This document shows positions 17,923 through 27,105 of a stretch of 64,000 nt of DNA, one piece after another. The DNA comes from Deltaproteobacteria bacterium (lineage in GTDB: Bacteria > Myxococcota_A > UBA9042 > PHBI01): positions 1,426,001-1,490,000 of the forward strand of contig JACKFA010000001.1 in NCBI GenBank assembly GCA_020632715.1, written 5' to 3'. A model generated the notes under the pieces. The model was not told the DNA's origin. It ran no database searches and worked only from the letters and a program-made list of their open reading frames with translations. A program made the position numbers and the translations under genes. Position 1 is the stretch's first letter. The number at the start of each line of letters is the position of its first letter.

Positions 17923-20900
17923 CTACGGCGTGCAGGCCTCGAGCGCCGTCGCGTGCGTGACGCTCGTCACCTTGAACTGGATGTAGGAGTTCCCGCCCGT
18001 CTGCCCCTCGACGCAGGTGCAGTCGGTCGTGAACGTCGCCTTCAGCGTCTCGCTCGGGTGGTTCGCGCCCTGGACGGTGACGTAGATCTTGGTCGTCCCG
18101 TCCGTGAGCTGCGGCGTGAACGACGCGTAGGTCGCCACCTTGCCGCTCCAGAGGATCGTCCCCGTGCTCGAGTTCTTGCGCACGCGGATCGTCTCGTTCT
18201 GGTCGCGCGACGAGCCGCCCGTCACCTTCAGCGTCAGCGCCGACGTGCCCGTGCAGACCTCGCACATCCGGCACCCGGGGATCTCGGTGTGCGTGCAGCC
18301 CGACGCGCCGCACGCGTCGGCCGTGCACTCGTCCCCGTCGTCGCAGGAGACGCCCGCCTGCGCCTGGTCGACCCCGGTCACCTTGAACTGGATGTAGGAG
18401 TTCCCGCCGGTCGCGCCGGCCGCGAGGTCGCAGCTCGTGTCGAACGTGGCCTTGAGCGTCTCGTTGTAGTGGTTGGCGCCCTGGACGGTGATGTAGATCT
18501 TCGTCGTCCCCGCCGGCAGCGTCGGCGTGAACGACGCGCCCGTCGCGACCTTGCCGCTCCAGATGATCGTCCCCGAGCTCGAGTTCTTGCGCACGCGGAT
18601 GGTCTCGTTCTGGTCGCGCGACGAGCCGCCCGTCACCTTGAGCGTCAGCGACGACACCCCCTCGCACACCGGGCAGAGCCCGCAGTACGGGATCGCCTCG
18701 TGCTTGCAGCCCGTCGCCGGGTCGCACGAGTCGGTCGTGCAGGGGTCGCCGTCGTCGCAGGAGAGCTCCTCCGTGCCCGGCACGCACCCGCCCTCGCCGC
18801 ACATGTCGCCGACCGTGCAGGCGTTGCCGTCGTCACAGGCGTCGTCGTTGCCCTCGGACACGCAGCCGGCGGCGGGATCGCAGTACTCGGTCGTGCAGGG
18901 GTTGCCGTCGTCCTGGCAGACGACCTCCGCCCCGCCGACGCACGCGCCGCTGTGGCACTGGTCGCCGTCGCCGCACTCGTAGGCGTTCAGGTCGACGTTG
19001 ATGTCGCCCTCGCCCTGCCGCGCGCCCATCGTCCACGTGAACCACGCCGACGCGCCGAACCGCAGGTTCTTCCCGTTCGCCGTGACGCCCACCTGGAGCG
19101 GGTAGATGCCGCCCACCGGGCGCTCGAGGAACACGACGAGCGCGTTGCGGTCGAGGCTCGTCATGAACGAGGAGCCGCTCATCATGTCGTAGTAATTCCA
19201 CTGGTTCGTGACCGACGTGCCCTGACCCGAGGACAGCTCCTTCTTCGGGCCGCCCGAGCCCTGGCCCGCCGCGCCCTGGCCGCGGTACTGGAAGCCGAAG
19301 TCCACGCTCCAGCTCTCGCCCACGTTCGGGTTCGAGGTCGAGCCGTCGATGTTCGCGATGTGCCCGGTGCCGACGAGGTGCGCCGTGCCGTCGGCGTAGG
19401 TCACGAAGTGGGCGTCACCAGGCTCGAAGGTGAGGTTCGCCTTCTCGGATCCGCCGTAGAGGCCCACGAACCAGAGCGAGTGGCCGGCCGTGCCGCTGTA
19501 GACGCTGCGATCGGCCTCCGCGTCCGCGACCTCCCAGACCGCCGTGACGCTCGGGTCGTCGAGGAGGCAGCTCTCGCCGGTGCAGCGGTCGCCGTCGTCG
19601 CAGGGGGTGCCGTCCGCGAGGTCCTGGACCATGCAGCCCTCCTGCGGATCGCAGTAGCCCTGGGTGCACTGCCCGTCGCCGGCGCAGTCGAGGGTCCCCG
19701 TCCCGGCGTGGCAGCTGCCGCCGCCGCAGACGTCGCCCACGGTGCAGGCGTTGCCGTCGTCGCAGGGATCGGTGTTCGGCTCGTGCACGCAGCCGAGCAC
19801 GGCGTCGCAGCGGTCGGTCGTGCAGGGGTTCTCGTCGTCCTCGCACGCGACCGGGCTCGTCGTGCAGCCCGTCGCCGGGTCGCAGCTGTCGGTCGTGCAG
19901 GCGTCGCCGTCGTTGCAGCTCACCGGCGTGGCCTTGCAGCCCGTCGCCGGGTCGCAGCTGTCGGTCGTGCAGGCGTTGTTGTCGTTGCAGGTCACCGGCG
20001 CCGCCTGGCAGCCCGTCGCCGGGTCGCAGCTGTCGGTGGTGCAGGCGTTGCCGTCGTTGCAGGTCACCGGCGTCCCCGCGACGCACTGGCCGGCCTCGCA
20101 GTGGTCGGTGCCGCCGCAGCCGGGGAGGGTGAGGTCCACCCAGAGGTCGGCGATGCCCGAGCTCGAGCAGGCGCCGCCGGTGCGGACGTAGTCGAACCAC
20201 ACGGAGCCGCCGAAGTTCAGGTCCTTCCCGTTCGCCGAGTAGCCGATCTGCATCGGGTACACGCTGTTCGCCGGGCGCTGCGTCATCGACACCACGTCCA
20301 TCGGGTTCGCGAGGTTCACCATGCGCGCCGAGGTCGTGTCGTAGAACTCCCAGTCGAAGTAGACGTCCGGCGACTGGAGCGGCCCGAGGAGGAGCTTGAA
20401 GCCGCCCGTGCCGACGCCCGCCGTGCCCTTACCGCGGTAATGGAAGGTCGCGTCGAGCTTGAAGCGCATCCCGATCTCGCCCGGGCCGCCGCCCGTGCCG
20501 GTCACCTTGACGACGCCGCTCAGCACCACGTCGTGGTTCGCGTCGACCACGAAGGTCGCGCCCGGCTCGAGGCTCATGTACACGACCGCGTTGGCCGCGC
20601 CGGCTCCGCAGAAGAAGCCCGGGATCCACACCGCGTGGGACTGCTCCGCGAGGTTCAGCGGGCGCGCGTCGGTCATCTGGTAGGTCTTCGAGACGCCGTA
20701 GTACTCGGGCTCGGTGTCGCAGGCGCCCGTGCAGGCGTTGCCGTCGTCGCAGGGGAGGTCGTCGTTGATCGGCGCCCCGTAGCACTCACCGGAGCTCGGG
20801 TCGCAGACGCCCTCCTGGCAGGCGCCCGAGAGCGCGCTGCAGTCGACCATGGCGGTCGGCTCGCAGGCGCCCGTCTGCGGGTCGCACATCGACGCCGTCG

Positions 20901-23250
20901 TGCAGGGGTTGCCGTCGTCGCAGGGGTTCGTGTTGAGGTCGAACACGCACGGGTTCGTGCCCGGCGCCGCGTCGGGGTTGCACGAGTCGGTCGAGCAGGC
21001 GTTGCCGTCGTCGCAGGTGAGCGTGGGCCCGCCGAGGCAGGCGCCCTCCTGGCAGCGGTCGTAGGTGGTGCAGGCGTTGCCGTCGTCGCACGCCTCGGTC
21101 GTGAAGGTCGGCTCGCAGGCGCCGTTCGCCGGGTTGCAGGCGTCGAGCGTGCAGGGGTTGTCGTCCTGCTCGCACGCCTTGGGCGCGCCGCCCGTGCACT
21201 GGCCGGCCTGGCAGGTCTGCCCGACGAGGCAGAGGTCGTCGCCGCCGCAGGCGGTGCCGTCGTCGGCCGCGCGGACCTCGCACCGGCCGCTCTGCGGGTT
21301 GCACGCGGCCACCTCGCAGGCGCCCGTGGCGCCGCCGCAGACGATCGGCGGGCCGAGCTCACAGCCCCCGTTCACGCAGACGCCCGCCTCGAAGCAGGGC
21401 GACTCGCACTGGACGCCGTCGTTCGGCGGGAAGACGCAGGCGAGCTGCCCGTCGACGACGTCGAGCTGGGCCGCGACGCAGGGGTTCGAGGTGCGGCACG
21501 TGATGAGCGTGGTCTCCTCGACGTCGGCGTTGTTCTGCTCGACGGAGTCGAGCTCGGCGGCGTCGATGTTGCCGGCCGCGATGAGCGTCGAGGTCGACTG
21601 CCCGTCCGGGGCCCCGGCCGGGGCCGCCGTGCCCACCGTGACCTTCAGGACCACGGCGCGGCTCGGCGGGAACTCGCCGAAGGTGCAGGTGAACGTGTGC
21701 GCGTCGGTCGAGACCTCGCAGCGCTCGCCCGCGGCGCCGCCCTCGAGGTGCCAGGCGCCGAGCGTGACCTGCGGCGGCAGCACGAACTGCGCGAGCGAGC
21801 TGTGGGACGTCGAGGTGCCGGCGTTGTACCAGGTCACCGTGTAGTCGTAGCTGTCGCCCGCGAGGACCGGGTCGGGATCGTCGCTGATGACCGTCGCGAG
21901 GTCGACGCCCACGCCGCCGATGACCACGGTCGGCTCGGTGTCGGTGTCGTTCGACTCGTTGACGTCGGTCTCGTCGGCCGTGACGTTGGCGTAGGCCTGG
22001 ATGAGCGCCGGGTCGCCGATGGCGAGGCCGCGCACCTCGACCTGCACGAACTGCCCGTTGACGAGCTCGGGCCAGTCGCAGTGGACCATCGTCGCGGTCA
22101 CGAGGCGGCACTCCGACATCGGCGTCATCAGGCCCGAGAGGCCCTCCGGCACGACGAAGTCGAGCGACGCGTGGTGCGCCGCCTGCGGGCCGTGGTTCGT
22201 CACGACGACCGCGTAGGTGAGCTCCGAGCCGGCGCTGACCGGGTCGGGCGAGTCGAGGATCTCGACGCCCATGTCGGCGCCCTGGCCGCCGCTCACGGTG
22301 GTCGTCGTCGTGGTGCGGTTGTTCACCTCGTTGGCGTCGAAGTCGAGCGAGTCGACGAAGAGCGCGGAGACGAGGTCGCCGGCCGACGTCGGGCGGGCGG
22401 TGACGCTCACGTGCACCTCGGCGCCCGGCACGAGGTCCTGGAGGTCGCAGGTGACGGCCACGCCGGTCACCTGGCAGGCGCCCGCGGCGCTCGTGGCGCT
22501 CGTGATGGTCAGGCCCGCGCCGGTGAACGCCTGCTCGAGCGTCGGGTTGCGCGCGGTCTGGATGCCCTGGTTGCCGACGGTCACGTCGTAGGTGAGCGTG
22601 TCACCGACGGCCACCGGGTCCGGGGAGTCCACCGCCGTCACGTAGAGGTCGACGTTGGGCCCGGGGGGCACGTCGATCGCGAAGGCGAGCTGGTTGTTCT
22701 CCTCGGCCGTGTCGAGGATCATCGAGTCGATCTGCACGGCCCCGCCGATGTGGCCGCCCGTCACGGGCCGGAAGCGCACGGTGACGAGCCAGTCGTCGGT
22801 CGCGCCGGGCGCCGCGGTGGCGTCCCCCGTCACGCCGAGGAGCGGCAGCGCGCAGGCGATGCCGTCGGCGTTGGGGACGCAGGTCCCGCCGAGGTTCGAG
22901 GTCGCCGAGACCCCGGTGACCATGCCGGCGTCGAAGGCGATCTGGAGCGTCGCCTCGTCCGCCGAGTCGGGGCCGAGGTTGCGCCCGACGACGTCGAGCA
23001 CGACCTCTTCGCCGACCCGGGGCGTCGCCGGGTCCGGCGCGGCGCGCAAGACGGCCAGGTCGGACCGCTTGTCGCCCTGATCGATGGTGATCGCCCCGCT
23101 CCCGCCGCCGAGGCGCTCGAGACCGTTGTCCTCGTTCGAGCATGCGCCCACGAGGGCCGCTGCCGTCACGAGACACGAGACGACGAACATGCCAGAAGCA
23201 GACGAGCCCCCTCGGCGCGCCCGCATCGAAGTGAGATCGATGTGGTTCAC
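17923..23250 (-). CDS. Giant surface lipoprotein: DUF11/CARDB repeats plus Dictyostelium-type Cys-rich repeats
   Basis: 1775 residues. Lipoprotein signal VSCLVTAAALVGACSNED. Residues of roughly 45-530 hold four DUF11/CARDB-like Ig repeats, each opening with a phrase such as DSPDPVAVGDTLTYDVTVGN. From about 580 on there are some 20 copies of the motif CDDGNACTTDSCDPATGC (PF00526 type), interrupted by two related beta-rich domains that share ANGK-L-FG and VYPMQIG-type motifs. The C-terminus is two near-identical modules of about 90 residues (LTLKVTGGSSRDQNETIRVR). GTG 23250 is chosen because GAGG lies 5 nt upstream. Likely a long adhesin or matrix stalk; no enzyme motif. Promoter at 23333-23361, terminator at 17702-17741, so monocistronic. 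Confidence 0.87.
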   Translation of the reverse strand: MNHIDLTSMRARRGGSSASGMFVVSCLVTAAALVGACSNEDNGLERLGGGSGAITIDQGDKRSDLAVLRAAPDPATPRVGEEVVLDVVGRNLGPDSADEATLQIAFDAGMVTGVSATSNLGGTCVPNADGIACALPLLGVTGDATAAPGATDDWLVTVRFRPVTGGHIGGAVQIDSMILDTAEENNQLAFAIDVPPGPNVDLYVTAVDSPDPVAVGDTLTYDVTVGNQGIQTARNPTLEQAFTGAGLTITSATSAAGACQVTGVAVTCDLQDLVPGAEVHVSVTARPTSAGDLVSALFVDSLDFDANEVNNRTTTTTTVSGGQGADMGVEILDSPDPVSAGSELTYAVVVTNHGPQAAHHASLDFVVPEGLSGLMTPMSECRLVTATMVHCDWPELVNGQFVQVEVRGLAIGDPALIQAYANVTADETDVNESNDTDTEPTVVIGGVGVDLATVISDDPDPVLAGDSYDYTVTWYNAGTSTSHSSLAQFVLPPQVTLGAWHLEGGAAGERCEVSTDAHTFTCTFGEFPPSRAVVLKVTVGTAAPAGAPDGQSTSTLIAAGNIDAAELDSVEQNNADVEETTLITCRTSNPCVAAQLDVVDGQLACVFPPNDGVQCESPCFEAGVCVNGGCELGPPIVCGGATGACEVAACNPQSGRCEVRAADDGTACGGDDLCLVGQTCQAGQCTGGAPKACEQDDNPCTLDACNPANGACEPTFTTEACDDGNACTTYDRCQEGACLGGPTLTCDDGNACSTDSCNPDAAPGTNPCVFDLNTNPCDDGNPCTTASMCDPQTGACEPTAMVDCSALSGACQEGVCDPSSGECYGAPINDDLPCDDGNACTGACDTEPEYYGVSKTYQMTDARPLNLAEQSHAVWIPGFFCGAGAANAVVYMSLEPGATFVVDANHDVVLSGVVKVTGTGGGPGEIGMRFKLDATFHYRGKGTAGVGTGGFKLLLGPLQSPDVYFDWEFYDTTSARMVNLANPMDVVSMTQRPANSVYPMQIGYSANGKDLNFGGSVWFDYVRTGGACSSSGIADLWVDLTLPGCGGTDHCEAGQCVAGTPVTCNDGNACTTDSCDPATGCQAAPVTCNDNNACTTDSCDPATGCKATPVSCNDGDACTTDSCDPATGCTTSPVACEDDENPCTTDRCDAVLGCVHEPNTDPCDDGNACTVGDVCGGGSCHAGTGTLDCAGDGQCTQGYCDPQEGCMVQDLADGTPCDDGDRCTGESCLLDDPSVTAVWEVADAEADRSVYSGTAGHSLWFVGLYGGSEKANLTFEPGDAHFVTYADGTAHLVGTGHIANIDGSTSNPNVGESWSVDFGFQYRGQGAAGQGSGGPKKELSSGQGTSVTNQWNYYDMMSGSSFMTSLDRNALVVFLERPVGGIYPLQVGVTANGKNLRFGASAWFTWTMGARQGEGDINVDLNAYECGDGDQCHSGACVGGAEVVCQDDGNPCTTEYCDPAAGCVSEGNDDACDDGNACTVGDMCGEGGCVPGTEELSCDDGDPCTTDSCDPATGCKHEAIPYCGLCPVCEGVSSLTLKVTGGSSRDQNETIRVRKNSSSGTIIWSGKVATGASFTPTLPAGTTKIYITVQGANHYNETLKATFDTSCDLAAGATGGNSYIQFKVTGVDQAQAGVSCDDGDECTADACGASGCTHTEIPGCRMCEVCTGTSALTLKVTGGSSRDQNETIRVRKNSSTGTILWSGKVATYASFTPQLTDGTTKIYVTVQGANHPSETLKATFTTDCTCVEGQTGGNSYIQFKVTSVTHATALEACTP

Positions 23251-23672
23251 TTTTTCCTCAAGCGGAATGGATTTGGGACGAACTGAGGAGGGGGGAGAGA
23301 CTCGGCGTGGTGCGGAAGGCCTCTTGAGACCCACGGTAGGTGGGGGGATCCGCGGTGTCAAGCTCCTGACGACGAGCGCGCTCCTCGTCATCGCGCCGCG
23401 CGCGCGCTGCTCTCGCGCCGAGCTCGTCATGAGCCCGTATTTGCCACGCTGAGCGCCGCACGCCGGCGCCGGCGCCGACGCAGATTCCCGTAATGTAATG
23501 TTTTGTAATGGCGCTCAAGATCGGCCGATCGCGATCGTGGCAGATCCCATGGTCTGATCTCCGCCGCGCGGATCGCGACCGGCACACCCGCCGCGCCTCC
23601 CCGGGTGGCGCTCCCGCGGCGAACGCGCGAGAAAAGCGCGTGGCCCCGCGCAACCGATCCGGCCCCGGCGAC
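23251..23672. other. 422-bp divergent intergenic region
   Basis: It carries the minus-strand promoter described separately. Around 23490-23512 there is an unusually AT-rich patch (CCCGTAATGTAATG, TTTTGTAATG) followed by the palindrome GATCGGCCGATC, plausible promoter material for the sigma-factor gene on the plus strand. No credible ORF. Confidence 0.45.
23333..23361 (-). promoter_or_regulatory. Sigma-70 promoter of the giant lipoprotein
   Basis: On the minus strand TTGACA (23361-23356), 17-bp spacer, TACCGT (23338-23333). It is 83 bp upstream of GTG 23250. Confidence 0.65.
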
Positions 23673-24352
23673 GTGTCAGGGGACGTGAACGCCTTCTCCC
23701 ACAGCCGCCGCGAGGCCTCCCTCCCGACCGCGGAGGGGGGGCGACGAGCCCGCCGCCGCCGCGCTCGCCGTCGCCGCCGCCCGCGGCGACCGCGCCGCGC
23801 GCGCGCGAGGCCTTCGTGCGCGCCCACGCCGACGACGTCCACCGCGCCGTCGCGCGCGTGCTCGTCGGGAGCGACCCCGCGAGCTGGGAGGACGTCGCGC
23901 AGGACGCGATGCTGCGCGTCCTCCGCGCCCTGCCGCGCTTCACCCCGGGCGGCCCCGCGACCCTCCGCACGTGGATCCTCACGATCGCCGTGCGCGTCGC
24001 CATCGACGCCCTCCGCCGCCGCGACCGCTACGGCGCCCGCCCGCCGCCGTCGTCGCGCGCGAGCCCGCCCCCCCGGGCCCCCCGGATCCCGAGCGCGTCG
24101 CCGGCGACCGCGAGCTCGGCGCCCGCGTCGCCCGCGCCATGGCGACCCTCCCCGACGATCAGCGCGTCGCCCTCGTGCTCCGCGCCTACCACGACCAGGA
24201 CTACGCCGACATCGCCCACGCCACCGGCAGCACCGTCGCCGCCGTGAAGTCGCGCCTCCACCGGGCCCGCCGCGCGCTCGCCGCGTGGCTCGGGCTCGGC
24301 GACGGCGGCGCCGCGGCAGGACCAGGACCGGATCGAGGAGGAGGCGCCATGA
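23673..24352 (+). pseudogene. ECF RNA polymerase sigma factor, frameshifted
   Basis: Joined across frames the product is an ECF sigma of about 225 residues: AAARGDRAAREAFVRAHADD, then WEDVAQDAMLRVLRALPRF (region 2), TWILTIAVRVAIDALRRRDR, and LPDDQRVALVLRAYHDQDY with STVAAVKSRLHRARRAL (region 4). Breaks are needed at the G7 run near 23737, the GC repeat near 23803, the C7 run near 24065, and near 24310, where another frame supplies QDQDRIEEEAP and a TGA overlapping the next ATG. Homopolymer errors are the simplest cause. Start is uncertain (GTG 23673 or 23685). Paired with the FecR-like gene by ATGA overlap. Confidence 0.72.
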
Positions 24353-25787
24353 GCGACCCCGAGACGCCCTTCGACGCCGCCGAGCGCCGCGCGCTCGCCG
24401 CCTGGGACGCCCCGGCGCCCGCCCGGCTTCGCCGAGCGCGTCCTCGCCGCCCACGATCGCGGGCGCGCGCGCCGCCGCTCCGGTCTCCTCGCGCTCGCCG
24501 CGGTCGCGCTGCTCGGGATCGGGCTCGCGGCCGCCGCGCTCACCGGCTCCCGCGCGCGGCGGAGGGCGCGCTCGCCGCGGGCGCCGCGCGCGCGACCGCG
24601 CAGCTCGGGGACCGCGGGGTCGCGGTGGCGGAGCCGGGCGCCGCCCTCACGTGGCGCGAGGAGGCCGGCGGCGACGCCGTCGTCGAGCAGACCGGCGGCG
24701 CCGTCTTCTATCGGGTGGAGCCGGGCGGGGCCTTCGTGGTCCGCGTCCCGGGTGGCGAGTGCGCGTCCGCGGGACGTGCTTCGACGTGGAGGTCGACGAG
24801 ATGGATCGCGTGGGTGCAGCGGCGAGCGGGGCGCTTCTCGGGGCGGCCGTCGCCGCCGTCGTGACGATCACGGTCTACGAGGGAAGGTCGAGGCGGTCTC
24901 GGGTGGCGCCGCGCGGGCCGTCACCGCCGGCGAGTCGGCCCGCTTCGGGCCGGGCCGGGCGAGAGCTCCCGTCGTCGGGGCGTCGACCCGCGGCCGGGCG
25001 CGTCGTCGCCCGTCGCCGTCGCCGAGAGGCCCGTCGCGCGCGCGCGCGGACCGGGGCGCGCCCGCCGACCCAGGCGCCCCCCGCCGCGGCGGGCGGGCCA
25101 GGCGACGGCGACGGCGGCGTCGCCACGGCGCTCGCCTCTGCGCGCGCCGAGAACGAGCGCCTCCGCGCGCAGGTGAAGGCGCTCGAGGTGAAGGCGCGCG
25201 AGGCCGACCGCCTCCACGACGAGCACGGCATGTACGACCTCAGCCAGGCCGAGCTCGACCGGATGGCCGAGCGCTGCGAGCTCCGCTGGGACACCGTCCC
25301 CTACCGGCTCGGCGAGCCGCTCCGCCTCCCCGACGAGGACGCCGCGGAGCTCGGGCTCTCGCCGGCGCAGCACGCCGCCGTCGACGCGGCCCTCCAGAAG
25401 GAGAGCGCCTACCTCGTGAGCACGATCCGCGAGGCCTACGTGACGCTCACCGGCGACGACCCGCAGGCGATCCTCTCCGTCGCGCCGAGCGCGCTCTTCG
25501 ACGAGGTCGAGGACAAGACCCCCGTCGAGGAGCGGCGCCGCGTCTACCAGCTCCTCTCGAACGAGCGGGCCCGCGGTGACGCGAGCCGGCTCGACGCCGC
25601 CGCGCTCGCCGCGCTCTCGCCCTACGAGCGGATGTACCGCGCCGTCACGAGCTCCGGCGACCGCCTCATGGCGGCGCTCCGCGAGGCCGTCGGCCCGGAC
25701 CTCGCGAGGTCGCTGCGCGATCTCCACGACGGCTTCGGGAGCCGCAGCCGCAGCATGGTCGGCTGCCCCGGGCAGGGCGACGAGTAG
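24349..25787 (+). pseudogene. FecR-like membrane regulator with coiled-coil C-terminal extension, frameshifted
   Basis: ATG 24349 overlaps the sigma-factor stop. Reading across several breaks (near 24415, 24550, 24765, 24885 and 25100), the protein has a cytoplasmic N-terminus (SDPETPFDAAERRALAAWDA), a TM segment (LLALAAVALLGIGLAAAAL), then a FecR domain (VFYRVEPGGAFVVRVPGG, RGTCFDVEVDEMDR, GGAARAVTAGESARF). An extra 220 residues follow: a coiled coil (SARAENERLRAQVKALEVKA) and a helical domain with SPAQHAAVDAALQKESAYLV. The architecture fits an anti-sigma or signal-transfer partner of the adjacent ECF factor; the helical tail is not part of ordinary FecR proteins. Confidence 0.68.
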
Positions 25788-25874
25788 CGCGACCGGCGCT
25801 TCCCCCGCGCGGGCGGCGCGGCGTAGAGTGCGCGCCGCCGACGCCGCCGCCGCCGCGGCGTCCCGGGAGGTGTC

Positions 25875-27062
25875 ATGGTCTTCCAGAGGCTCTTCGTCGC
25901 GCTCGCCGCCTGCACCCTCGCCGCGGGCGCAGGCGCCGTGGCCGTCGCCGCCGCGCCCGCTGAAGGCGGCCTCGACGCCGCCGCCTTCGCCGCCGCCCGC
26001 GCCCGCTGCAACGACGGCTGGAAGGCCTTCCAGCGCGGCGACCTCGACGCCGCCGCGCGCGACATCGACGCCGCCAACGCCGCCCTCGCCGGCGCCGCCG
26101 GCGACCAGCGCAAGGTGCTCGGCGCCTGCCTCTACAACCACGGGCGCGTCGCCGAGGCCCGCGGGGACCTCGCCGAGGCCCGCCGCGCCTACGCGGCCTC
26201 GCTCGACGCCCGCGAGAACGCCGTCGTGCGCGCGCGGCTCGCGGAGCTCGGCCCAGAGACCGCGCCGCCGGCGACCCCGGAGCGGCCGACCTCGCCCCCC
26301 ACGTCGCCGCCCACCGCCGGCCCGGTCGACGACGACGACGCCGAGGAGGCCGCCGCCCTCGCGGCCCTCCACCCGGAGGACCGCCCCGGCGGCGCCTGCG
26401 CGCGCCTCCGCGAGGCCGACGGGAGCCCCTGCGCCTACGCCGACGGCTGCCACCTGCGCGTCGTGGCCACGCAGCCGATCCGCGGCACGCGCCGGCGCGT
26501 CCTCGTCGTCGAGCGGCGCGACGGCGCCGGCCCCGCCGCCACCTGGACCGGGCGCGCCCTCCCCGGCGAGTCGGGCGAGGTGAGCGTCGCGTTCTGGCTC
26601 GCCATCGCCGACGACGACGGCGCCGTCCGCTTCGCCCTCGCGCTCACCGGCGCCGAGCTCATGGGCACCGGCGAGATCGGCGTCCGCGCCCCGGAGGTCC
26701 GCACCGGCACCTACCCAGGCGTCGGCGTCGTCGCCGCCATCCGCACCGGCTACGACCTCGAGGAGCACGTCGCCGGCGGCTCGTCCCTGAGCGCGCGCGA
26801 GGACACCGCGCTCTGCGCCGTGGGCGGCGCGACGCCCCGCTGCGTCGGCGTCCCGCGCGTCGAGCGCCTCGACGGCACCGAGGCCGACGGCAGCGAGGTC
26901 GCCACCGCCTTCGAGCAGACCCTGAACGTCACCGACGAGGGCGTCCGCGTCCGCGTCACGAAGCGCGTCGGCCGGAAGGCCGCCACCGAGCCCGCGGCGG
27001 GCCTCCCGCTGCTGCCGCCCGGCGAGCACGCCTGGACGGAGGTCTTCCCACCTCCCCCCTGA
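25875..27062 (+). CDS. Secreted protein with TPR-like segment, function unknown
   Basis: 395 residues. Signal peptide (LFVALAACTLAAGAGAVAVAAA), then a two-helix repeat region resembling TPR (CNDGWKAFQRGDLDAAARDI; LYNHGRVAEARGDLAEARRA), a Pro/Thr linker near residues 130-150, and a C-terminal beta-rich domain with two Cys pairs (GGACARLREADGSPCAYADG). Start ATG 25875 with GGGAGG upstream. 43 bp before the next gene on the same strand and probably co-transcribed with it. No known family recognised. Confidence 0.75.
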   Translation: MVFQRLFVALAACTLAAGAGAVAVAAAPAEGGLDAAAFAAARARCNDGWKAFQRGDLDAAARDIDAANAALAGAAGDQRKVLGACLYNHGRVAEARGDLAEARRAYAASLDARENAVVRARLAELGPETAPPATPERPTSPPTSPPTAGPVDDDDAEEAAALAALHPEDRPGGACARLREADGSPCAYADGCHLRVVATQPIRGTRRRVLVVERRDGAGPAATWTGRALPGESGEVSVAFWLAIADDDGAVRFALALTGAELMGTGEIGVRAPEVRTGTYPGVGVVAAIRTGYDLEEHVAGGSSLSAREDTALCAVGGATPRCVGVPRVERLDGTEADGSEVATAFEQTLNVTDEGVRVRVTKRVGRKAATEPAAGLPLLPPGEHAWTEVFPPPP

Positions 27063-27105
27063 CGCGAAACTTCACAGCGGGCGTCGCCGCCCCCATCGTG
27101 AGGCG

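Noticed and set aside
17758..23286. A plus-strand ORF of 1842 codons opposite the giant lipoprotein
   Set aside because: It is composed of Arg/Val/Asp/Gly/Ala-rich low-complexity sequence mirroring the codon bias of the real minus-strand gene, without any domain, signal or start site.
23673..25787. Programmed ribosomal frameshifting in the sigma/FecR pair
   Set aside because: Too many breaks in both directions and no slippery site plus structure; homopolymer error explains them better.
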